Below, piece after piece: positions 53,826 to 63,764 of a stretch of 64,000 nucleotides of DNA. The stretch is from Telopea speciosissima. Lineage: Eukaryota; Streptophyta; Magnoliopsida; Proteales; Proteaceae. The notes under the pieces are model-generated. The model was not told the DNA's origin, ran no database searches, and was given only the letters and a program-made list of their open reading frames with translations. Position numbers and translations under genes: made by a program. Every line of letters starts with the position of its first letter. Position 1 is the first letter of the stretch. The stretch spans positions 68,949,596 through 69,013,595 of the forward strand of contig NC_057921.1 in the NCBI RefSeq assembly GCF_018873765.1, read 5' to 3'.

Positions 53826-54516
53826 CTCCTGATGAACTCTTTCTCTTCGCTTGTTCGCGTGAAGAAAAACTTTTATTTATTTTTTAATGTAAGAGTCCAT
53901 TATTTTTTATGCAAAGTAAAAATTAATTAAGATGGATAGGGCCAGTAGGGGTGTCAACGGGCTGGACATGTTAAAACCCCAGCGCAGCCCTATGGGTCTT
54001 AAAGTTGGCCCAAACCAACCCAGCCCTGTAAGTGCCTAATAAAACCCTTGACCCAAGCCCAATTCTGCCAGAGATTACCCTAGCTTATCCCGGCCCTGAT
54101 TGAGCATGAAAAATAATAATAATAATAATAATAAAAAACTTATATCTTATCGATGAAAGGTGGTAATCTTTCATGTTTACTACATAAACTTATCTTATCG
54201 ATGAATGAAGAAGTTTAATTAGTCAATAAACATGTGGGCATGCTTCAGGTATTTAGTATTAAACCAATTAACTAAATAAACATCTCATTAATTATGATTC
54301 CATGTAGTAAGTGACATGGATTGTCCATCTGATCATAACTCAAGTCTTAATTTGTTGCAAAAACTGGACAAAACAGTCATAAGAAGGTATTCTATTTTCG
54401 GTTTTTATTTATATCTCCAGTTTAATCACCTATTTTAATTTTTAACAGCAAAAGAAAGTGTATCTGGTAAAATCAGGAGTTAGAAATGTCAGATTAGCAT
54501 TTAAGCAATGCTGTGC

Positions 54517-54631
54517 GGATTTAGATCCTCTACTGTCGAGCTGTCGTAGGGATAAGGCGGACATTACACGTAGCACCATGTCTAGACGGCACGATCCTGC
54601 TGGGCAGCTCGACAGTAGAGTATCCAAATTG
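54517..54631. mobile_element. Foldback family member, shortened (115 bp)
   Basis: Ends GGATTTAGATCCTCTACTGT and, inverted, ACAGTAGAGTATCCAAATTG. Flanks ATGCTGTGC (54508-54516) and ATGTTGTGC (54632-54640) agree at eight of nine bases. Confidence 0.75.
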
Positions 54632-55283
54632 ATGTTGTGCTTCAAGTTCTCAAGTAAAGGCATGGAAACATTGTTTTAATTTATTGATAACCACATGCCA
54701 TTGAATACTTTTTTATAAACAATTCGTTTCTCGTTCTAATTTTACCGGATTTCTGGGAGGAGAGAGATAGAAAGCAGAAGCTTTGCCAGCTTAACAGAGA
54801 GACGACGGCCACAGGATGATCGATGATATCCCCTCCCCAAATTTCGTTAATTCTTCCACCCCAATCGACAGAAATAGCGATTTTTGCAGGCTGGGAAAGG
54901 AGCCTGGACTGATCAGCAATCCATTACTAATAAATCGTCTAAATTTATAAGTGATCAGAGAGAGGATGGTTTTTATATCCTTTTTCCATTTTTCCCTTTT
55001 GGCGGTGGACAACAGATAGATATAAATTAAAGAAGATCACATAATAATTAATAAAAGTTAAAACGTACGTGCAAAGATGTCCGGATGAGCATTACTTTTT
55101 TCCTTTGCATGGTGCTTGCACGACACCTGTCCAATACTCAAATGGACAACTCATTCTGAAGTTCTCCCCTCATCTTCCTTATCAATTTTCTAATTTGGAT
55201 ATGGGTGTACGGTTTTCCAACAACTCATGACTGCATTAAGTCTCATACTTGGATCCAATATCCAATCAGATCAGACGTTCATT

Positions 55284-55452
55284 GGATCCAGATCCTCTCC
55301 TGTCGAGCTGCCCGATAGAACGGTAGTGTCAAGACACAGTAGCGGAAAATGACCGCTTTACCTCTGCTTAATCGTCTTGTCTGGGCAGGGATAAGGCGGT
55401 CATTGCATGCCTAGCCGTATCTGGGCAGTTCGGCAGTAGAGGATTCAAATTG
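55284..55452. mobile_element. Foldback family member present only in copy A (169 bp)
   Basis: Ends GGATCCAGATCCTCTCCTGT and GCAGTAGAGGATTCAAATTG; core GATAAGGCGGTCATTGCATG. Flanks ACGTTCATT (55275-55283) and ATATCCATT (55453-55461) correspond to the single ATGTCCATT in copy B (60746-60754), which lacks the element. Confidence 0.75.
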
Positions 55453-55474
55453 ATATCCATTCTTTAATCTTGCA

Positions 55475-55663
55475 ATCTAGATCTTCTATGACGCAGTTGC
55501 CCATCTTGCCTGGGCTATGCAAACACAGGGTTGCGTGCAAAGACCGCCTTACCCTCATTTGAACAAGATGCTCAGACAGGGGTAAGGTGGTCTTTACATG
55601 CGACCATATATTTGTGCAGCATAGGTTGGACGGACAGTTGCTCCTTAGAAGATCCAAATCCTC
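55475..55663. mobile_element. Foldback family member shared by both copies (A)
   Basis: Arms AGATCTTCTATGACGCAGTTG and, inverted, AGAAGATCCAAATC; core AAGACCGCCTTACC/GGTAAGGTGGTCTTTAC. Possible flanks AATCTTGCA and AATCTTGGC. The homologous copy is at 60768-60952, so insertion preceded the duplication. Confidence 0.65.
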
Positions 55664-55767
55664 AATCTTGGCATTGTGTAAATCTCATTCAATGTTACAA
55701 TGTTAGAGAATTGGACTATTAATGTGACCAGCCATAATACATGGTTAATTAATTGAAGGGACTCAAC

Positions 55768-55931
55768 GCCAATCGAGATCCTTTGCTGTTGCTTGCCTAT
55801 GCGGCTGTCATGCAGCCTCACGCAGGCAAGGGGCGTAGACCCCATCCAGGCATTGGGTAAGGCGATCATTTTACCCTTGCCTGTGTGAGGCTGCATGCGA
55901 TCACATAGACAGGTAGTAGAGGATCCAAATT
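55768..55931. mobile_element. Foldback family member shared by both copies (A, 164 bp)
   Basis: Flanks GGACTCAAC and GGACCCAAT (seven of nine). The interior inverted repeat GCAGCCTCACGCAGGCAAG/CTTGCCTGTGTGAGGCTGC differs from other members, although the outer GGATCC and AGTAGAGGATCC ends are kept. Same length as its partner at 61030-61193. Confidence 0.7.
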
Positions 55932-56438
55932 GGACCCAATGCTGCCATCAACGTACGTGCAGATGGGTATATGTGAACCACATGCCCTATTTTTATCATT
56001 TACAAGGAGATCAAGGAAGGGTATTTATGAAAACAAAAAACACCCTCTCAGATGTACGTTCACCTACACATACGTGTAGGTGATCCATTCTCTCCCACAC
56101 GACGGCCCAGAACCACAAATGCTGTGACGAGACACAATGGTTAAAAAGGAAGAAATCGGATCTCCAGAGTGAAGGAGACAGGTAGACAAGAAATTTGATT
56201 ATTTTATTGACATTAATTTCTTGAAAATAAAAGAAAATGAAAAAATAATATTATTTTATCTACATGAGAGGAAGGAATTAAAATAATAGAAAAAATATTT
56301 AAAACGGAATGTTCTGCATTGGACAGATTCCATTTCATACTCCCCCTGTACAAGGAAAGTGAATAGTAATAACTACTCTCCTCGTACGGTTCGGAAAAAT
56401 GCATGCATGGCTACTGTATTTGTCGTTTCGGTTCCTCT

Positions 56439-56839
56439 GCACGTACCAACAGGTGAGCATACTTGTGAGAGTCAATCACATTTTAATTTTGTTTTCATAA
56501 AAGCTCCTCCTCCCTTCATGGTCTTAATGCACGGTATTGGAACTAGTATCGGTGACCCACAAAATGGATATGATACTGATATGGTATCGGTTTGGATCGG
56601 ACAAAAATACCCTTGAAATTCTTTAAAAAATGATTTTTTTTACCATTTTACCCCTTATCCGTACCGTGTTACTAATACAGTATCAACATGGCATCGGCAT
56701 CAATGACTAACAAAACCAATACATATCATCCGATACGGACGATACGATACTGATACTTCGAACCATGCCTCCCCTTGTAAATGGCAAAAATAGGACAGGT
56801 GGTTGGCTCTCATATGTACGTTCACCTATTGGTACGTGC
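56439..56839. mobile_element. Nested foldback elements (copy A)
   Basis: The outer element has ends GCACGTACCAACAGGTGA and, inverted, TCACCTATTGGTACGTGC style arms. Inside it, at about 56517-56767, a second foldback starts CATGGTCTTAATGCACGGTA and ends with GATACTGATACTTCGAACCATG, with many GATACGGTAT/ATCGGTATC words between. The same nest is present in copy B. Confidence 0.6.
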
Positions 56840-57087
56840 GGATGATCCATTCTCATGTATTTGTATCTACACGCACGATCAAATTTTACAAAATCACTGG
56901 CGAAATATTGGATTGGATTCTTAATTTTGGCAACTCCAAAGAGATTGAGACGATTCATATCTTACAACCAGAACTAGAACCCTTCTTAATTCATAGAAAA
57001 AAAACATTATTATTATCTGTTATGATACTGAGATGACACAAATAAATACAGACCCGTTACGAAACTGCAACTACGCAAGAGAGATCG

Positions 57088-57651
57088 TTACGAGGGCAGC
57101 TGAGTTTCGATGGACGATTGTTCATCATCTCTTCCAAAGATAAGCTCATAAAAGAAAGCTAGCTTAGCAGTTAACCATGGCCAGAGAAACCAAACCCGAC
57201 CCCTAAGCTGCTTCAAGGGATTAATGGGTAAAAACAATAAAATGGGCAAAACCCAGAAGATAAACCCAACCTCTGCAGTCTTATCGAATATGAGAACGGA
57301 CCCAAGCATGAATAAGGTCTGGAATGCACAGAAAACACTGAAACGAGATAAGGCAAGCCTTGCCCATCGTGGAAGTAAACCATGCAAGAACTTCACTGCT
57401 GTGGAAGCAAAGACAGCCACAAGCATGGCAGATATGGAAAGGATAATGGTCACACCATGACCCCCATCCAACTCTCCTCCTCTACCTTGGTATTTGATAT
57501 CAATAAAACTTAATACGATTGTGAGAGCAAACCCAAACATGACATTGCTCTTCCAATCGATTTTAGTAGTACTATGGCTGTTTTGGCGTCTTCTCCAACG
57601 GCGAGAGCTATCAAACCTGAGTAACCATTTCTTGCTGTTGTTGTTAGCCAT
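57088..57651 (-). CDS. 187-aa four-pass membrane protein, paralogue A (unrecognised family)
   Basis: A single-exon frame from ATG 57651 to TAG 57088. The N-terminus (1-34) is basic with an Arg-rich patch (SSRRWRRRQ). Four hydrophobic segments follow at about 36-50, 67-91, 103-122 and 128-146. A Pro/Arg/Trp-rich stretch (NPLKQLRGRVWFLWPW) and a hydrophilic acidic C-terminus (GRDDEQSSIETQLPS) complete it. I do not recognise the family; the pattern fits a small plant-specific integral membrane protein. The start is supported by a TATA box about 50 bp upstream and by an identical start in paralogue B. Both copies are full-length with no stop, so purifying selection is plausible. 176 of 187 residues match B. 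Confidence 0.75.
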   Translation of the reverse strand: MANNNSKKWLLRFDSSRRWRRRQNSHSTTKIDWKSNVMFGFALTIVLSFIDIKYQGRGGELDGGHGVTIILSISAMLVAVFASTAVKFLHGLLPRWARLALSRFSVFCAFQTLFMLGSVLIFDKTAEVGFIFWVLPILLFLPINPLKQLRGRVWFLWPWLTAKLAFFYELIFGRDDEQSSIETQLPS

Positions 57652-57701
57652 TTTAATGGTATCACTGTTTCAGTGCAAGCTTGAGAACTAAACAGTCTAA
57701 A

Positions 57702-57707
57702 TTTATA
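57702..57707 (-). promoter_or_regulatory. TATA box of the paralogue A gene
   Basis: CACTATAAATTT on the minus strand, about 51 bp before the ATG. It implies a very short 5' UTR and is conserved exactly in paralogue B. Confidence 0.6.
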
Positions 57708-58258
57708 GTGAACTGGGGATCAATGCATGGAAAGTTGAGATGAGCCGCCACTGAAGATGATGGATTATTCACTTTCTTATTTCCCTATTGGTTGGGCGTG
57801 ACACATCTTTTCTATTTTCCCGCACTCATCCACTCACCTTTTTCTCTGTGGGTGAAGCAACGAGGTGATTTCCCATAAAGTTTAGAGAAAATGGGCCAAC
57901 TGAAGGACTCGCCATTGACCCACGCTAACAAGAGTTTGCAACTAGAAGATCAGAAAAATGTTTTTTTTTTTTTTTTTTTTTTTTTAAAAGGACAAATCTT
58001 GGGAGAAATTTTTAAACAAAGAGAAGGCAAGTATTCGGGGAAATTTAACCCAAAAAAAAGGGTCAAGTCTATAGGGAAATTTTTTCTGTTAGCTGTGGCT
58101 TCGCCATCTCCTTCTAGTGAGGAGTACTAGTACTATGGAAGTCCTCTTGGGTGTTCATACTCCTCACTGTATCATGTTGTCACTAAAATAAATAAGCCGG
58201 TTCAGGAATTGGACTTACTGTGAAAGATTTCATGCGTTCCATTCAAATGTAAAATAGA

Positions 58259-58431
58259 ATTCCAGAACCTCTACTGCCGAGCTGCCCGATAGCACCGTGC
58301 TGTCCAGACACGGTGCTGCGTGCAACGATCGCCTTACCCCCATTCGGGCAAGACGTTTAGGCAGGGATAAGGCGGACATTGTGTGCAGCACGATGCTGCC
58401 GGACAGCTCGGTAGTAAAGGATCCAAATTCA
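58259..58431. mobile_element. Foldback family member present only in copy A (173 bp, perfect 9-bp duplication)
   Basis: Ends ATTCCAGAACCTCTACTGCC and, inverted, GGTAGTAAAGGATCCAAATTCA; core ATAAGGCGGACATTG. Both flanks are TAAAATAGA (58250-58258 and 58432-58440). Copy B has a single TAAAATAGA (63393-63401) running straight into AGGGT-like sequence: an empty site. Confidence 0.9.
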
Positions 58432-58690
58432 TAAAATAGAGGGTGCGAGTGGTCATGTACAGGGTTGGAAACACCCGGGTTTACAATTCAGGCCTTGGGG
58501 AAAAACCCAGGAGCCTGAAACCCTGTGATCGAAGCACATTGTTTTAAACCAGCTGAGCAAACCCACAGGAGGTGAAAACATGCCTCCCTTATTCAATCAT
58601 AAGGGATACTTCTTTTGAAAGTTTGTTTAAAATAAATTAAGTTGGACTAAATTTTTCTTCACCCACAATCAAAGGGGAATCCCTTGATTG

Positions 58691-59410
58691 AGGGGTTTGG
58701 ATGGTGTGCAAAGGGTATCGGAGAGTGGGATTATTATCGACTACGTATAATAAAGGGTGGGGTAATAATGAACCTAGAAAAGTTGATGTTTCACAAAGGA
58801 AAACTTTTGCCTATGTTACTTTGAAAAATGTTATGGGCAACAGAACAATGCTTTGGTCATGAAATCCCTACACCAGTGTAGGGGTGAAGGAGAACATGCA
58901 CAGGGACATCAGCAAGGATGAGATTTTTTATTAAGAGAGGGTTGGATGGTAATTTTGCACACTCCTGTATTTGGCCTAGGAACCATACGAGTCAAAAAGT
59001 GTTCTTTTTCCCAAATTTTATTCTTCATTTGAAGGAAATGAAACCATTTGTTTACACCTACCTGTTGAATGGAGGGTCCTAAGCTTGGTCTAGGGTTTGA
59101 GTCTCCCTATATCACATGCCATTATGAAGCCACCCCCATCTAATAAGAAAAAGATCCTCTCCAACTCCAGCCCCTTACCAACCTACCCATCCAATGGTGT
59201 TGAAATGCAAGTTCAAATCCTCCTAACCGTTAAATGGGTAGTTAGAGAGGAGTTGGACACAGATTTTTATCTTTTCAAATGTGAGTGCACCTCACTTAAG
59301 CATCCAACTATAGAAACATGGAAAATGAAGTCTTTTTATCCTCTCAAATATTGAGTGAACGGTTGAATGCTTAAATGAGGTGCAAAAGGACTTTAGAGGA
59401 TAAAAATCCG
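58691..59410. other. Spacer between the duplication copies
   Basis: No gene recognised. It also follows copy A's distal segment and may belong to the repeating unit; the matching sequence for copy B would lie right of the window. Confidence 0.4.
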
Positions 59411-60767
59411 TTGAACGCCCAGCACAGCGCTAAGGGTCTTAAAGTTGGCCCAAACCCAGCCCAGCCTTGTAAGGGCCTAACAAAACCCTTGACCCAAGCC
59501 CAATTCTGCCCGAGATTACCCTAGCCTAACCCTTCCCTGATTGAACTTGATTGAGTGTGAATAAAAAAAATAATAATAATAAAAAATTTATGTTATCAAT
59601 GAAAGGTGGTAATCTTTCGTGTTTATTACTTAATAAAAAAAATTAATACAGTGCAAAGTTATAAGAATGCTGTTGTTGAACTGGGGGGGCTTGGCCCAAT
59701 CCTGCTTCCTTGGATGGCTGCTTGCAACGTGCAAATATTGTTAGGCCAGCCCATCATAATCAAAGCTATATATAGTTAATAGTAACAATAATGATATAGT
59801 TTGTTATTTATCCAAACATAACAAGGCACCAACTATCCTCTTAAAATTAAAATTAAAGATGTACTTGAAAATAAATTTTTATGGGATAATTAAGTGAAAT
59901 CACATTCACGGTGAGAAATAGAAATTTTTTTTTTTTAATAAATTCAAGAATTTGAGGGGATTTCTAATAAAGGATTAAATCGTGATTTGCACAACCCATC
60001 TTCCCCAACGGCCCAACCCCCCCTCTCTTCGTTGGCCGGTGTATCCTCTGTTCACTCTAGATTTTCTCTTTCACACGTTTCTCTCGTTTTTTTTTTTTTT
60101 TTTTTTTTTTGTTTTACTGAAAACCCTCTTCACTATATTTCTCTCTCGTTTCCGATTAGTGGTTAGGTTGTTTTAGTATTATTATTTCAAAGTCGTCAAT
60201 AAAAATGAAAACCTCGCGTTGTGATCAGAGCGAACCCACCAAACTTCGTTAATTCTTCCTCCCCAGTCGACTGAAACAGGCCGCGGCTTTCGCAGCTTCT
60301 TCGCCGTTGGCTTACCCACGGCCATCTAACCTGGATGAGCATTTCTTGTGGTTCTTAAGAAATAGCGAGTTTTGCAGGCTGGGAAAGGAGCCTGGACTGA
60401 TCAGCAATCCATTACTCATAAATCGTCTAAATTTATAAGTTTACATGGACTAGATGCCGTACGTGATCAGAGAGGATGGTTTTTAATTTTTTATATCCTT
60501 TTTCCATTTTTCCGATTTGGCGGCGGGCAACATTGATATATATAAATTAAAGAAGATCTCATAATAATTAATAAAAGTTAAAACGATGTCCGGATGAACA
60601 TTACTTTTTTCCTTTGTATGGTGCTAGAACGACACCTGTCCAATATTCAAATGGACAACTCATTCTGAAGTTCTTATGGGTGTACGGCTTTCCAGCAACT
60701 GATGACTGCAGTAAATCTCATACTTGGATCCTTCAATCGGATCAAATGTCCATTCTTCAATCTTGCA

Positions 60768-60952
60768 GTCCAGATCTTCTATGGCACAGCTGTCCATCCA
60801 ACTTGGGCTGTATAGGCACTGGGTTGCATGCAAAGACCGTCTTACTTCCATTTGAACAAGATGCTCGAGCAGGAGTAAAGAGGATTTTACGGCCCTATGT
60901 CTGTGTAGCACAGGCAAAACAGTTACCTGCACCGTAGAGAATCCAAATGCTC
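60768..60952. mobile_element. Foldback family member shared by both copies (B)
   Basis: Homologue of 55475-55663, starting at AGATCTTCTATGGCACAGCTG. It is more decayed on the right arm, where a deletion removes some flanking sequence relative to copy A. Confidence 0.6.
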
Positions 60953-61029
60953 AATGTTATAATGCTAGAGAATTGAACTATTAATGTGATCAGCCAAAAT
61001 ACATGGTTAATTAATTAAAAGGACCCAAC

Positions 61030-61193
61030 GTCAATCAAAATCCTTTGTTGTCGTTTGCCTGTGCGGCTATCGTGCAGCCTCACACAGGCAAGGGGGGTAA
61101 ACCCCATCCAAGCAATGGGCAGGACGATCATTTTGCCCTTGCCTGTGTGAGGCCGCATGTGGCCACACAGACAGATAGTAGAGGATCCAAATT
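61030..61193. mobile_element. Foldback family member shared by both copies (B, 164 bp)
   Basis: Homologue of 55768-55931. Flanks GGACCCAAC (61021-61029) and GGACCCAAT (61194-61202) agree at eight of nine bases. Confidence 0.7.
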
Positions 61194-61731
61194 GGACCCA
61201 ATGCTACCATCATTGTACGTGCAAAAAGGTATATGTGAGAGGTAACCACATGTTTATAAGAAGATTCACGAGGGGTATTTATGAAAACGAAAAACACATA
61301 TGGTTGCCTCTCAAATGTATGTTCACCTACACATACGTGTAGGTTATGTGTAGGTGATCCATTCTCTCCCACACGACGGCCCAGAACCACAAATGGTGTG
61401 ACGAGACACAATGCTTAACAAGGAAGAAATCGGATCTCCAGAGTGACGGAGACAGAAAGACAAGAAATTTGATTATTTTATTGACATTACTTTCTAGGAA
61501 ATAAAAAAAACATGAAAAAACAATATTATTTTATCTACATGCTGAGAGGAAGGAATTAAAATAATAGAAAAAATATTTAAAACGGAATGTTCTGCATTGG
61601 ACAAATTCCATTTCATATTCCCCCTGTACAAGGAAAGTGAATAGTAATTACTACTCTCCTCGTACGGGGAGGTGATCTAGACTCTTCGGATAAATGCATG
61701 CATGGCCACTGTATTTGGAGTTTGGTTCCTC

Positions 61732-62105
61732 TACACGTACCAACAGGTGAACATTAATGTGAGAGCCAATCATATTTTAATTTTGTTTTCATAAAAACTT
61801 CTCATTCCCTCATGGTTTTAGTGCAAGGTATTAGAACTGGTATCGGCGACCCACAAAATCGATACGATATCGATATAGTATCAGATTGGATCGGTTGTAT
61901 TAGACAAAAATACCCTTGAAATTCCTTAAAAAAGGGTTTTTTTTTGACCATTTTACCCCTTGTCCGTACCGTGCTACCGATACAGTATCAACATGGTATC
62001 GATATCGGTGACTAACAAAACAAATACGTATCGCCCGATATGAACGATACGATACTGATACAGGTGGTTGACTCTCATATGTACGTTCACCTATTGGTAC
62101 GTGTA
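61732..62105. mobile_element. Nested foldback elements (copy B)
   Basis: Same nest as 56439-56839 with outer arms TACACGTACCAACAGGTGA and its inverse. The inner element has lost its right end: about 36 bases, including the TTCGAACCATG arm, are missing compared with copy A. Confidence 0.6.
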
Positions 62106-62358
62106 GATGATCCATTCTCATGTATTTGTATCTACACGCACGGTCCAATTTTACAAAATCACTAGCGAAATATTGGATTGGATTCTTAATTTTGGCAACT
62201 CCAAAGAGATTGAGACGATTCATAATTTCATATCTTACAACCAGAACTAGAACCCTTCTTAATTCATGGAAAAACACATTATTATTCTCTGTTATTATAC
62301 TGAAATGACACAAATAAAGACCAACCGTTACGGAACTGCAACTACGCAAGAGGGATCG

Positions 62359-62922
62359 TTACGAGGGCAGCTGAGTTTCGATGGACGATTGTTCATCATC
62401 TCTTCCAAAGATAAGCTCATAAAAGAAAGCTAGCTTAGCAGTTAACCATGGCCAGAGAAACCTAACCCGAACCCTAAGCTGCTTCAAAGGATTAATGGGT
62501 AAAAACAATAAAATGGGCAAAACCCAGAAGATAAACCCAACCTGTGCAGTCTTGTCGAATATGAGAACGGATCCAAGCATGAATAAGGTCTGGAATGCAC
62601 AGAAAACACTGAAACGAGATAAGGCAAGCCTTGCCCACCGTGGAAGTAAACCATGCAAGAACTTCACTGCTGTGGAAGCAAAGACAGCCACAAGCATGGC
62701 AGATATGGAAAGGATAATGGTCACACCATGACTCCCAAACAGCTCTCCTCCTCTACCTTGGTATTTGATATCAATAAAACTTAATACGATTGTGAGAGCA
62801 AATCCAAACATGACATTGCTCTTCCAATCAAATTTAGTAGTAGTATGGTTGCTTTGGTGTGTTCTCCAACGGCGAGAGCTATCAAACCTGAGTAACCATT
62901 TCTTGCTGTTGTTGTTAGCCAT
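62359..62922 (-). CDS. 187-aa four-pass membrane protein, paralogue B (unrecognised family)
   Basis: Single exon, same length and start as paralogue A, lying in the second duplication copy. Substitutions relative to A fall at residues 21, 22, 24, 25, 27, 31, 62, 64, 127, 151 and 154; the four hydrophobic segments are unchanged. The Arg patch is reduced (SSRRWRTHQ). The basic N-terminus and long C-terminal tail again suggest an integral membrane protein with both ends outside the bilayer. Function is unknown; no catalytic motif is visible. The TATA box lies at 62973-62978. Confidence 0.75.
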   Translation of the reverse strand: MANNNSKKWLLRFDSSRRWRTHQSNHTTTKFDWKSNVMFGFALTIVLSFIDIKYQGRGGELFGSHGVTIILSISAMLVAVFASTAVKFLHGLLPRWARLALSRFSVFCAFQTLFMLGSVLIFDKTAQVGFIFWVLPILLFLPINPLKQLRVRVRFLWPWLTAKLAFFYELIFGRDDEQSSIETQLPS

Positions 62923-62972
62923 TTTAATGGTATCACTGTTTCAGTGCCAGCTTGAGAACTAAACAGTCTAAA

Positions 62973-62978
62973 TTTATA
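62973..62978 (-). promoter_or_regulatory. TATA box of the paralogue B gene
   Basis: CACTATAAATTT on the minus strand, at the same distance from the ATG as in paralogue A. Confidence 0.6.
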
Positions 62979-63468
62979 GTGAACTGGGGATCAATGCATG
63001 GAAAGTTGAGATGAGCCGCCACTGAAGATGATGGATTATTCACTTTCTTATTTCCCTATTGGTTCGGCGTGACACATCTTTTCTATTTTCCCCCACTCAT
63101 CCACTCACCTTTCTCTCTGTGGGTGCAGCAACGAGGTGATTTCCCATAAAGTTTAGAGAAAATGGGCCAACTGAAGGACTCGCCATTGGCCCACGTTAAC
63201 AAGAGTTTGCAACTAGAAGATCAGAAAATGTTTTTTTTTTTAAAAAGGACAAATCTTGGGAGAAATTATTAAACAAAGAGTTGGCAAGTCTTCGGAGTCT
63301 TTGGGGAAATTGTTTCTGTTATAGTCACGTAAATATAAGCCAGTTCAGGACTTGGACTTACCGTGTAAGATTTCGTGCGTTCCAATCAAATGTAAAATAG
63401 AGGGTACTATTGCAGTATTGGACAACTCTCATAAGGAAGAAAACATAGGGGGGGAGGGGGGGGGGGGG

Positions 63469-63764
63469 CTGAAATGATCATTCCATCCTCTGATCGAATA
63501 CACTGTTCGGGTTGGGGTCCACGTCCTTTTATTAGAGGCACTAGGGAACCGTACCGGACAAGGGAATCGCATGTGATAAAAATTCCCTCACCACCACCAC
63601 CACCACCACCCGTATGGGGGGGGGGGGCTGAAATGATCATTCCATCCTCTGATCGAATACACTGTTCGGGTTGGGGTCCACGTCCTTTTATTAGAGGCAC
63701 TAGGGAACCGTACCGGACAAGGGAATCGCATGTGATAAAAATTCCCTCACCACCACCCGTATTA
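63469..63764. repeat. Two-unit tandem repeat (period 159) bordered by G runs
   Basis: A unit starting CTGAAATGATCATTCCATCC and ending in CACCACCACC repeats occupies 63469-63627 and recurs at 63628-63764 without visible change. Each unit follows a long G run (63448-63468 and 63616-63627). Present in copy B only. Confidence 0.85.

Larger units (their letters stand above)
53971..58690. repeat. Tandem segmental duplication, copy A
   Basis: Collinear with 59411-64000. Landmarks in the same order in both: GGGTCTTAAAGTTGGCCC, a TAATAATAATAA run, TTGCAGGCTGGGAAAGGAGCC, two shared foldback elements, a nested foldback, the 187-aa gene, and a distal segment with GAAGCACATT and CCCACAGGAGGTG. It contains two foldback insertions absent from copy B (55284-55452 and 58259-58431). 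The parts at 54250-54837 and 59640-60237 are not alignable by eye. Confidence 0.85.

Noticed and set aside
57224-57460. Plus-strand 78-codon frame conserved in both duplicated genes
   Set aside because: Antisense of the 187-aa gene; its conservation follows from the real gene.
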